Positions 23,369 to 35,700 of a stretch of DNA of 64,000 bases are shown here, piece by piece; position 1 is the first letter of the stretch, and every line of letters begins with the position of its first letter. The stretch lies in contig OX637351.1 of NCBI GenBank assembly GCA_951799405.1, positions 10,262,251 through 10,326,250 on the forward strand, in the 5' to 3' direction. The notes beneath the pieces are model-generated. The model saw only the letters and a list, made by a program, of their open reading frames with translations. It made no database searches and was not told where the DNA came from. The position numbers were made by a program, and so were the translations under genes. Source of the DNA: Agapetus fuscipes (taxonomy: Eukaryota; Arthropoda; Insecta; Trichoptera; Glossosomatidae).

Positions 23369-23766
23369 TCAATTTGCTTTATTGGTGGTCAAATTACGTG
23401 TAGGTACCTTTGCAATATTATCTATCATTGGAATTCCAAGGACCAATTCCAAGATGGCTTCCACAAGCGTAATAATAAAAACTACGAACTCATGCAGGGT
23501 AGCGTAAAAGTCTTTTACAACTGTACGCTCAGGGCCTTTGATTTGCGGCACACTGACTGTTTTATTTACGAAGGTGTACATATAATGAGCTGGATTTGGC
23601 GGCAGGACAAACACGCTGTGGTGGTCGCTAGATTTGAGATTTATTCTTGCTCCAGATCGCAAGTGTGCGCGTCCGATGTTTTTGTTTTTCACAAGTATTT
23701 CTCCCTCCAGAACTGTTAAGGAGATGTTTGACAGGTCGTCGGATATCCAGCTGTTTTGTTCGAGTC
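23369..23766 (-). CDS. GGCX: GGCX exon 9 (terminal)
   Basis: Residues 588-719 and the TGA stop. The acceptor follows ATTTATTTTTTCAG. SWISDDLSNISLTVLEGEI matches the human block after FIADFPG, and PPNPAHYMYTFVN matches human PSPSCYMYVYVN. A hydrophobic segment near residues 675-695 is followed by a short tail, so the long human C-terminal region is absent. Possible polyadenylation signals on this strand are ATTAAA at 23212-23207 and AATAAA at 23041-23036. Confidence 0.93.
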
Positions 23767-26700
23767 CTGAAAAAATAAATAGAACAAATTTAGGAAATCA
23801 ATTAGCGCTTTCTTTTGTACGTATCTGAGTATCGTCTCTTTATTGCTTGTTTGTCGTATACCCATCAGAGGTTATTCCACATGACCAATGTTTGTTTGTG
23901 TAGGTACTGGACTAATGTGTCTTATAACAACTCGCTCCCCCAGTTCTTGTTTGCCGTATAGACCAATTTTGTCAAATATGACTTTTTAATGCAGTTGTCT
24001 TAAGAATCAAATTCTACACAATGTGAGCTAAGAAAAAACGTAAAACTCGATAATGTGAGAGTTGTTTTAAATATTTCCTGTTTTCATAAGACACATTGGT
24101 CTAGTACACATGCAAACATGGCTCATGTAAAATTAGCTTAATGGTCTATACGGCAAACAAGAACTAAGGCAGCGAACTGGAAATTTAATTTACAAATATT
24201 TAAAACAACTCGCACACTATTGTGTTTTATGTTTTTTTCTTAGCTCAGATTGTGTAGAATGTGAATTTTATTAAGATCATTTTATTGAAAGGTCATCTTT
24301 GAATCGAATAGTAGATAAGTCAAACAAGCGCTGAGGGGACTGTATGTGTACACGCCATGCGAGCTAACTGCGTCTACGTGTCAGCGGTAAGGCAAACACC
24401 CACCCACTAATGCACTTGCACATGATTAGTGTTAACGGGGGTAGAACTACAAACAGCCAACTTCAAAGTGCAGTGCTGCCATCTAAAAAAGAACCACTAC
24501 TAAGCTACACATATAGTGTAATTTTCAACCGCGTTATCCCCGAAGGAGTCGCATGTGACGGGTGGAATATATTAATTATTTTTATAGGTAAGGGGGGCGG
24601 CCTTACACCAACCACTTCAGTTGAAGCGGGCTTGGAAAATACCTTGCTGGTATTTTATTTTGGGGTTTGAAATAAACACCGAAATGGGAAATCGTCACTG
24701 ACACCCTCGGTAAGATTCGAACCCGAGCTCACAGCATGGAATGCAAGCACTCTACCAACTGTGCTATCGACCGGACCATCTACATAGCTCAAAAATATAA
24801 ATGATCACAAATTGGTGGTGACATAAAATGTCGATACACAGAATTCTGAGGAGAGATGCATATTTTTTGGTTTTTATTTGTCTGCAAAAAATACGATAAT
24901 TAAGATCAAAATTAAAAAGTTATGGAACATATTGTTGCTACAGGTATTTCTTTAAAAAAATTCTAAGAAACCATTTTGTCAATTAATAGGACGTTCATTT
25001 TACAAAATGGGGGGGTTGGCCGGGGCAGGTTGAATAGAAATCCAATCCGGGATATTTATGTAAATAATTTAGTCCGGCCGCAACTATTTGCCTTTTTTGT
25101 GGTTTCCGCTGAAGTACATATCGACGGTTAAAAGGCAGTGACATTTTGATTAAAAATAAATTATGAATGCTATCCTACTTGAAATTTTCTGCTCTTTCTA
25201 ATGCGTGTTGTTTATGCCCAAGCAAACAATTGCGTTTTCGAAGTATGTTTTTGGTGTAACCGACAAGATTTTGTCCTTTTTTGTCCTAAAGGCGCTTGTG
25301 ACAAAAGAAATCGTAAAACATCTTAACACCACATTAATAGGATCGCCAATAAATGCCTATATTTTTTAAATATTAGAGTTGTTTTGATTTTAACGATATG
25401 ATAAAAAATAAAAAAATTATGCCATTTTTCTGCAATCTCAAACTTTAAACTGCTCTCCTGAACAATTTAGTTTATGTCGCTTATGCCCTACTGCCTTTTA
25501 AGCATCGGTATGCATCTGTTAGTTAGATTATAACTAGATCACCTGGGAAGTCAGCGATGAAGATGACTTGTGCCTGCTTCCCCCAGGTTTTGACGTGCTC
25601 CTCCAGCTTGTGTATGCGCGACCTTGCAGATGGAATGAGCGGCATCAGAGCCTTCCACCTGCTCCACGCTGACCATCCACCTGCCTCCAGGAGGTCGGCC
25701 TTGGGATCCCACAGGCGCTGACGGGGACGCCCATTCAGGGAAGTCCACACGTCCACATGCAACTCACGGATGTGGAAACCAAGAGAATCCAGGCGACTCT
25801 TGACGCAGCGGGCGTACTGTATCACCTGTTGACAAAATGTTTAGGTACCTATCGTGCTAAAATAATTGTCATTTAGGGCCTGTTGCACCAACCTTCAATC
25901 AATATTTGATTGGCACATCAAATTTGGTTAAATATTTTTCGGTAGTGGGTAATAATATGATGGAATTTGAACAGGAAAGATGATGCAGGTACATCAGCTG
26001 ACTTATATGCAACCAAATTTTTGATTTGATGGGAGATTGTCTGATTGGAGCTTGGTGCAACAGGCCCTTAGTGAATGGCCCATGCATTTGCAAAATTTAC
26101 CGCGTGTTCTCCAAAGGGGTCGTATATGGCGATGGAACTTATTTATTTTTTCACTAAGAGTGTAGCTTTTCCCAGCTTCCGAGGGGGTCAGTTCTCATTT
26201 CTTGTGATAACTTAGAAAACCTTGTTTGTATTTTTATTTTTGGATATTTTTGAAACGGGAAATCATTTCTGACACCATAAATAGGAATCGAATCTAGCTC
26301 TCGGCATGCAAGCACTCTACCAACCGAGCTATAGACTGAACTTTTTGCGAGCGTGGTCATCGCTACATAGTGCCAATTCTCAAGCAAGACCCAGTTGCTG
26401 CAAGGCTGGATAGACCTTTTTGTGACCGGTTTTCGGTTAAGGCAATGACTTTTTCAACTCAACGAAGAGCATTTATGAAATACAGTTTTTTTGTACTCCG
26501 CTTGGAATCGAACTACAAGCCGGTAATTTAAGGCATATCCAGCTTTACAGCAACTGATGCTTTTCAATCCAGAGGCCAAGCTTCAGAGGGCTCTTGAGGT
26601 GTGATTAACATTAAACAATGCTCACCAATGAAACCATCTTAACATTTACAATAAGTTTTTAAGCGGTCATGAAAAACAGAGGATCAAGAAATAGTAATTC

Positions 26701-29700
26701 TGCAGAAAATTTTAGACCGCTGTAACATCAAGTCTAACATTTTCAAGGTCAGCATGAACCAGGGTTGATATTTATTCACAAAATAACTGGGTCAGTGAAC
26801 AGCGCACTAAATGACCTTGATTTTCAAAATTGAGGCGTCAGAATAAGACAAGTAGGTACCTACCTACATAGTACAAACCTAAATTAATATTTCATGAGAT
26901 GATAGAGTTATCGATGATGAAATCGGAAATCAAATAATGCTTTTTAATATTCATGAAAAGTCCCATTTTTTTCGCAAATAATCTACACATATCTACACAT
27001 TTAGCTGCTAAGCTATACATATGGTGTAACTTCTTGCCTGCCTTATCCCCAAAGTTGGCTGCATGTGGCGATTCGGGACCTATTTATTTTTACGGGTAAG
27101 GGGGCCGGCCTCACACAACCACTTTCAGTTGAAGTGGAGGTTTCCTAGTTCCCGAGGGGGTTTGTCCTCATTTCTTGTGAAGGCTGAGTAAACCTTACTG
27201 GTATTTATTTTGGGTTTGAAAAAACACCGGAACGGGAAATCATTTCTGACACCCTCAGTGCGAATCGAACCCTTGCTCTCGGCATGGAATGCTCTGAGGT
27301 GAAAATTTATGTGCTTTCAACAAGACGGTGTTATGGCCGAGGGGTCCAAGTAGCTGATCTTTCTAGCGTGTTTGGAATATAATAACGTTGGTTCGATCCC
27401 CGATTGTCTCATTTGACCATATCTTTGATCCTGGTTCAACAGATGTCATTGGGTAATTATTAATTAGTAATTCATTAAAATATACTATAATAAAATATTG
27501 ATTAATGATATTAATACCTGTTTCTGGCCAGGCAGAATAGGTTGGTGAATTGCATTCCTCTTCACAAATTTATTTTTAAAAAAAGACGGGTCACAAGAGA
27601 TTTATTCAGTCTTAGGTGCAGAAACTGAGTCTTGGTAGCAGTGAAGGAAGGAAGCTTAAAAATATGAGAAGTCTCCCAGACCGAATTCACTTTAAAAGAA
27701 TATTATTAATTTGGAAGGTTTTCTCACCATATCAGGCTGCCTGCTCCAGCGGTCGTTGATAGTCCACGCTTTAGGGTCCAGGAACAGCTGCCGCCCATCT
27801 GCCTGCACGGCCGTGATGACCAGAGGTCCAGGAACCCAGCGGTGCACCATCATGTCCCAGGAGTAGCCGTAGGGACCGTCGGTCCAGGTGTTATAGCCCT
27901 GGGAAACAGCAAAGATCCATGGGTCATCATCTTCCAAAGCAGTTGATAACGCAACTAAAAGCAACTAACCTACCAGTGGCGAAGGGTGCCATACAAGCCG
28001 ATTCCCATCGGTTTCCCGTTTAAAATGAGGCCAAAATGATAATATAGTAGACTGCAGGGTTCAATGGGGAAAAAATACATATTGTTTCTTTGGTTTCAAA
28101 TGTATTTTTTTACTTTGTGCCTATATTTTTTAACTACTTTGTTACCTACATCATTTTAAAAGGGAAGCCGATGGGAACCGGTTTGTATGGCACCCTTCGC
28201 CACTGTAACTACACATATAGTGTGACTTCTTGCCACGTTATCCCCTAAGAGTTCCGCATGTGGCGAGTGGAACCTGTTTATATTTACAGGTAAGGGGGCT
28301 TCAGTTGAAGTGGGGGTTTCCGAGCTCCCGATGAAGTTGGTAATCATTTCTTGTGAAGGCTGAGTAAACCTTGCCGGTATTTTAATCTGGGGTTTGAAAT
28401 TAACACCGAAACGGGAAATCATTTCTGACACCTTCGGTTGCATTTGAACCCGAGCGCATAGCATGGAATGCAAGCACTCTACCAACTACAATGACTGAGG
28501 ACCTCAGTTGTAGGGTCTCTGGGTGTATCTCGGAGGTCGGTGAGTGGATGGTGAACAATGGCCTAATCCTGAACATGGATAAGACGGAGATACTCTGGGC
28601 AGCCACATCTAGGCGCGACCATCTATTGGTTAATGGGGTAGCACTCTCCATAGGAGGTAAGCTGATCCAGCCTTCCGATTCGGTGAGACTTCTAGGAATC
28701 TTACTGGATCGGAACCTGACATTGGAAAGGCAAATAGATGCCACAATAGCTTCTTCCTTTTTTTCACTGCGCCAAATAAAGGCAATTAGAAAGTGTCTTC
28801 CGTCAGATGCGGTTAAGACCCTGGTGAGTGCGTTTGTGATGTCTCGGATTGATTATTGCTCAACGCTTTATAGTGGTCAGCCAAAGAAGCATTTCAACCG
28901 CTTTCAATCTGTGTTGAATTCAGCAGCAAGGCTTATATTCGGGATATCCAAATTCGCTCACATCACTCCGCTGTTAAAAAAACTACATTGGCTTCGTTTC
29001 CCGGAGAGGGTGGTCTACCGTGTTTGTCTGATGGTATATAAAGCCATCAATGGCTTGGCTCCACCTTATCTGACTGACATGATTTCGCCTGTTGAGATGG
29101 GTGTGAGGAGGCAGACACTCAGATCCGTGGGCGATGGTGCAATCAATTTGGTTCAGCCGCACCGTCAGATCCGTACAAATTTTGGAGACCGTGCTTTCTG
29201 TGTTGCGGGTCCGGTGGAGTGGAACAGACTGCCACCCGGAGTGAAGAACTCCGAATCTATGGGTATATTTTGCGGAGCTCTCAAGACGCACCTTTTCAAA
29301 AAGTCTTATCCGTGATCGGAGAGGGCCCTTGAGGTGTGACACACACAAAAACGGCGCTCTCTTATCATGTGTAATTTAAAATAAATAAGCCTGACATATA
29401 TAATTGAGCTATCGACCGGACAATTGATGTTTTTGGTTTACCAATGCCTTTGCAGTGGCGGCTCTAAGGGCATGGAACCTGTGAATCGAGAGATTGCCGG
29501 CAGCAGTCACTTCCAGAGACGTTTGAAGACTGATATGTTCACGGAATCTTTTGTGGCGCTCTTGAAGAGACAATGTCACGAAACGACGCCAATGAAAAAA
29601 GTTAAATGACTAGTTCGATTACTCGACGCCCTAATATAGAGCAAAACATAAATAATAAGAAAAAGATTCCGAATAGCACTGAAAACTTAAAATATGATTT

Positions 29701-32700
29701 GCTTTCAAATACCTGAGTTATGAAGTGAGAATACGGCAGAAATGTTTGCATGAACATATAGATCAGCAGCATGACAACCACGAACTTTCGTTTCCATCCA
29801 CATCTTTCGTCGTCATCTTCAATCTTCTGCTTCATTACCATGTTCAATCCTGACGTTGAATCCTCTTTTACCGTCTCTTCCTTCAAATTCTCCACCTCTT
29901 CGTTATTAAAATTTTCTTTTGACTTCAATTCCGAATCAAGCATGGATTCATCTTCCACACAAGATTCTTTGTTCAACTCCAATTCAGATTTTGATTTGAT
30001 CTGTAATCCAAGTTCTTTTCTCATTTCTGATTCGTCTTCAGGAAACAGCTGTCCGTTTTGGTTTTCCTTCAGTTTCTCTTGATGCTGCTTTTGGAAACAC
30101 CGAAATGAACGGTGAAGATTCATGAGGAATCGGTGAACATGTTCTGGCCAATCATTGTCAAAGAAGAGAGGTGTGGTGGCGAGGCAGACCCACGGGAACA
30201 TGCCTGAGTTAAACGAAAAAGTTCAAAATGTTAAAACACTATGTTGAATTTACTAATTTGTATTTTAAATAAATTAACACAGTTTTAAAAAACCACCAAA
30301 CCCTTAAAATATTACAAATTTGTATTTATCCTGGTGATTGTGAATCAAAGAGCCTGCCCTATTTCTTAATATTTCTGGATCTGTTTTAAGCTAATGAAAA
30401 TATAAAATTGCAGTCTGACTTCAAATTAATATGGCCCAATATCATTAATTGATGAGGCATTCACTTTGTAACCTTTCATTTAAAAAAATTGAAATTAAAA
30501 ATAAAAAACAAATTGTATTAGAGATTTTAAATTATGATTACGGTCGTTAGACATTTTAAAGAATGAGAAAAACGGATTTTACTGACCGTGCAAAAGAGAA
30601 GAACGATTTTCTCTACGATTCGTCGGAGTCATAGATTTCTCATCCCCCGACTCGTGAAGGAAGCAATCGAAATACACAGGCACCCCAACTTCAACAGAGA
30701 TGACAGCTACAAACTTTCCAGTATATGGAGGCCAGTAGGTACTAACTTCAATGATCCTTCACAAGAAGACATAATATCGTCCTTCTGTACAACTGGGGCT
30801 ATAGCGACATCTATGGATGTATCTCCGAAGGTTAATAAAAATAAAAATACCTACAACCTTCGGCCTCGATCAAACAACAATAATAATTCAACAGTTCGTG
30901 GTTCCTCCTTATAGAGGACACACGTCTCCTGAAGACGTCGGATATGACTGCGACGAAACGTAGAGAAAATCGTTTTTCTCTTTTGCACGGTCAGTAAAAT
31001 CCGTTTTTTTCATTCTTTAACATTGTATTAGGTTACGGGGCGAGTAAAATTCAATAATGTACGACCGGTTTCGGAAACAATGTTTCCATCGTCAGGTACA
31101 AAATATTACTTATTATTTTGTACCTGATGATGGAAACATTGTTTCCGAAACCGGTCGTACATTATACAATTTTACTTGCCCCGTAACCTAATACAATTTG
31201 TTTTTTATTTTTAATTTTTTAATATGGCCCTTTTAAATTTCGTGGTATCGAAAACACAATCTTCGGATTATGAGTCCGTAGTGTTAACCACTAGACTTTA
31301 GACCGATCAGATGGTCAGACTACAGACTACGTATGCTTTGTTTCTGGAAAAAACGTAAGGAAAAGGGTTAAAATGAAAAATATCGGACAAGCAAAAATAT
31401 AAGACAAACGACGAAATAAAAATTGTGACTATAAATAAAAGGAAGTACAAATCCTGTGCATAAAGAGATGGACGCAACTCTGCAGAGACTCTAGCCGCCC
31501 CTGTTAATGGGACATTGGCGACACACTAGCAGTTACTGCCATATTCCATACCTTTGTATCCACCTTTCATATTCCTTCATAGAGTCCATATTATGTATGC
31601 TCGTGATTTGAAGGTGGAAGAAATTGGCTTACCAATGGAGAAGAGCCTGGAGTTCATGAGATGGAAGGCGATGGTGAGCGGCATCACAGAGGGGCGGGTC
31701 CTCGGATGGAGGAGCAGGAAACCGGCTGACAAATCAAAGAAGCAAGCGAACCAGTGGATCACAAACAGATCAGTGAGAGGTCCTCCTATCAGCCATCTAA
31801 AAAGAACCAACACTTTAAAAGCTGATGTTGACGGACGTGACACCTGCTTACATTTTTGTTGGGCTCCATTCTTTGTACTTCTTTTAAAAATTTAGATTTT
31901 TCGATCTTCGTTTCACAAAAAAAAACTTCAAATCGGCTCAAACATCCTGAAGATCATCTCATGATCCCATGGAACCTTTTGAGGACTATCTTTCCAGCTA
32001 CCTTTCCAGCTATCTTTCCAGCTACCTTTCCAGCTACCTTTCCAGCTATCCTTCCAGCTACATATCCAGCTATTCTTTAGCTACCTTTCCAGCTATCCTT
32101 TCACTTTTTAGGGGATCTAGGGGTAGAGGAAGACCGAGAAAGGTATGGATGGACCAAATTTCCGAAATAGCGAATGAATGGGATATCAAGAGTCATAATA
32201 AAAGGAGAGTCTGTATGAAGAAGGTTATGACTCTGAAGGAAATGAAAGAAGCGTGTAAGGACAGAAAGAAATGGTGGTTAAACTGTGATGTTGGCGGCTA
32301 GGGTTTTTTAAATTAAAATTTGTTTTTTGTTAGTTTTTGATGTCCATACATGTTATAATTTGTTGATTTAAAAAATGTAATTTGTTGTGTATGTTCCTTG
32401 ACTGATAGGTTGGTATGCGGCTGACCACCCATGGTGTAGAAAATGGTTCACTTTGCCAATGTCATCCCTGTTTCAGGGAAGGTCGGCAGGAGTTGCAGGG
32501 TGTATGTTCATTTGAGATTCGGGTTTTTATATTGTAGGACTACATGCGGCATGTTTAAGCGCGAAGCGCGAAGTCATCTCATTAGCTACGATGTGTGCGA
32601 GTCTTTCACATCTCATTTTAAAGACATGATATTTCCGAAATTACCAGTTGGATCTGCTGGATTCAACTTCACTGGCCTGCCGACACTTCTTGCAATATAT

Positions 32701-35700
32701 AAACAGCTTTGTATAAGCGTCCATGTACGTCCATGGACGAGTACGATGAGGTTTTGAGCATAATGTATCTATACCATCTCCCTTTGTCTTCTATACCACA
32801 GGCCTTTCGTATGTGGTCATAGCAGATGCGATCTTGCAGTGATTCACCTGTGATCATTCTTAGAACTTTAAAATTGTATTTTATTATGGATTCACCTGAA
32901 TGGCGCCAATACCCAGTGAAGGCTGATGTCAGTCATGGTGTAGCCAGACAGCCATTCCACATTGAACTTCTTTAGGCCCGCGACGAAGTACATCATGAAG
33001 AACTGGAACTTCAGGATAAAGTAGTTCCAAGTGGGCACAGGCTTCTTGTAGATCGAATTGTCAAACAATGAATCCAACGACCTTGAAAGATATTCCCAAA
33101 TTGAGACTGTAATATAAAAATTAAAGATTTGTATGTATGACACAAAATATGAAGTTCAAAATATATGTTCCCGGAATACCCTGAGTACGAGTTGCAAAAC
33201 TTGAGTAAAGTAAAGTTTACGGAAAGTATTAAAGAGTGGTTTTCTCCAAAATCTGCCGTTTTTGTTTGTTTGAACTTGATTTTCTTCATCACTGTAACTC
33301 TTTTGTTAAGACCATAAAGTGTAAGAAACAAAAACGGTAGATTTTGGGGAAAACCACTCTTTAATACTTTCCGTAAACTTTACTTTACTCAAGTTTTGAA
33401 ACTCGTACTAAGGGTACTGGGAAACACCCACTTCAACTGAAGTGTTTGGCGTAAGCCTCGGCCCCCTTACCTGTAAAAATTGATAGGTTCAACTCGCTAC
33501 ATGTGACTCCTTCAGAGAGAACGCGGCAATAAGTTACACTATATGTTTAGCTTAGAAACGTTCGTATCACTGTGATGATTTGTACTTTGAGTTCGGTGAC
33601 GAGGAAAATAAATCTTGTACTTCTTCCAAACAACTGACTTTGGATCTTTAATGAGACGATATTAACTTTTGATATTTTTAATCAGCTTGAAATAAGTAAG
33701 CGAGCCCTCTGTCGTGTAGGAATGACAAATTGAAACTCTCCCACCATGTGGGATATCCCCCGCACTCGTTGAGCCACGCCCCCAACCAATCACAATGAGA
33801 GAAAGTCGCTGAGCAAGAGAAAGTACTTAAATAGAATCTCGATCGCGTTAACAGCAGCAGTCTGTGCCGGTGTGTCAATCAGTGCGCAGTGTGTTCGCGC
33901 TCGATTTCGTAAATTTAAAGTTCGCGGGTAAATGTTTTTTTTTCAACACGTTTTTTGAAAAGTTGAAGTGATATAAAATTTAAAAGTGTAAACAATAAAT
34001 TAAATTTATTTAAATAATCTTATTATACGTTGCTTTATTTTTTAATAAACTAATTTTAGTGAATGTAATCAGAACAAAATTTGAATGAGTCGTATGGCAA
34101 CGAATGCAGCAATTTAGTTTTTTTTTTGTAAATCAAATAAAATATACAGAAATAAACAAAATAATTTCCTCACTTTTCTTTATAAAATAACTAAGCTTCT
34201 TACCATTGATTCTTTAACCATTCAAATATAAGTGTTTCATTAAAAAAAACAGTGAGCAGTGCACCGTTTTCTTCTTTTTCTTCTTCATTCAACTAAGTAC
34301 CATCATGATAAAGCCTGCAAATAGGCGATATTAATATTGTTTCTATTAAAATAGCACCTAGAGCTAAAAAATATTTTATATCCTAAATCAAAGTGAAGGG
34401 AATTAAGTGTGTTTAAAAATATTTAGAATGGATTACTGGAAATAAAATAAAGTGTAATGTGAAAGCCAAGACAGGAGCAGCAGCCGGGAGCTTGCGCTAA
34501 CACATGTAAATTACCTTTAATTAATAGTCGCGTAAAGTATGTATATGGTGTGTTCCAGGGGTGGTTTCAGAATAATGTAAGTCATTTTGAATTTATAAAA
34601 AAAATGATGACATAACTTATTGTATTTTATTTTGTTGACATTTTTATTTTTTATATCATGAAGGTTTTTTAAGGAATCCTGTGCGGGTGACTCTACACTT
34701 CTTGCGGTCTATGTCACCCAGGAAGCCTGCTGCAACGGTTTATCTATATTTGACGTTATAAGAACGATCTTTAAAAATATTATGCATGTATTTAATTTGT
34801 TTACCTACGTATACATGCATTATTGTGTCATATTAAAATTTTAACTAATATTCAAAAACATGTTCAAAAGTAAAATAGTTTGAAGATAATTGTTTATTTA
34901 TTGTGTTGCAATCACGACAAACATAAAAAAAACTTATCAATATTTATCCATAGGTAAGTTTTGATTTATAAATATAAGTAGGTAGGTTGGTTCAATTTTA
35001 CGAATTTACAAGAGAGAGGAGGTTTTGACTACCAAACAATTTAAAATTAAATCTACCATCACAGATTTATTCTTCCAAAAATATCAGTTGTAGAACTAAC
35101 GAAACTGCTTGTTCTGTTATCTTACATGTAATTGTTGGCTTGAGTTCCAATGAGGAGAGTTCCTATCAGACCAAACAGATAGCTGTGGTTGTTCCAGAAG
35201 CTCTTATCCAGCAAAAGGATGTACCAGTATGGGGCTGCAAACATCACGCTGGTAGTTCGGAACTTGTAGCCGAGAGCTATACCCACTGCACCTGGAACAT
35301 TGAGTTGGAACTGACTTACTGCAATTATACATATTATAGCCCACATTTGTCTCAGTCTTGTCAAACGTTGCATTGGTGCAGTCATAGTTTGTCCAAATCC
35401 ATTTTGTGTTTCAACACCCAATGCCGTAATATCTTAAAAAATAATGCCTTGTTCTTTTCGATCTTCCTCTACAACGACATCCATCTATTCTTGCAACGTA
35501 TACTTTCTTTGTCAGTCTTTCATCACTCATTCTCTCCATACGTCCAAACCTTTTTTAATCTTCACTTTCACACTGTCCCTTCCACCACCTTCTTATCTTA
35601 CAAAATCATTCCTCACCCTATCACTTCGTTTTTTCCCAAGCATACTTCTTAGATGGTCTATTTCTACTGTGTGGACCTTCTATCAAAAGTGCAAGTTCTA

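Larger units (their letters stand above)
27950..29421 (-). mobile_element. SINE-G carrying two later insertions
   Basis: The SINE-G tail (AACGCAACTAA, 27950) is split by a hAT-like MITE at 27974. It resumes at 28206 and runs to TACCAACT (28485). It is split again by a LINE and ends with GAGCTATCGACCGG at 29406-29421. Confidence 0.82.
31022..31199. mobile_element. Foldback element with two opposed hammerhead-like cores
   Basis: The arms mirror each other from TGTATTAGGTTACGGGG (31024) to CCCCGTAACCTAATACA. The centre is about TTACTTATTA at 31106. Confidence 0.85.

Noticed and set aside
28491..29315. Host gene encoding a 274-residue protein
   Set aside because: The sequence is the C-terminal part of a LINE reverse transcriptase protein with a near-identical second copy at 57892-58716.
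29771..30082. Plus-strand 103-residue Ser/Phe-rich frame
   Set aside because: It is the antisense shadow of the acidic insertion in GGCX exon 6.
31985..32101. CRISPR array
   Set aside because: The 12-bp units are contiguous without spacers, so it is a minisatellite.
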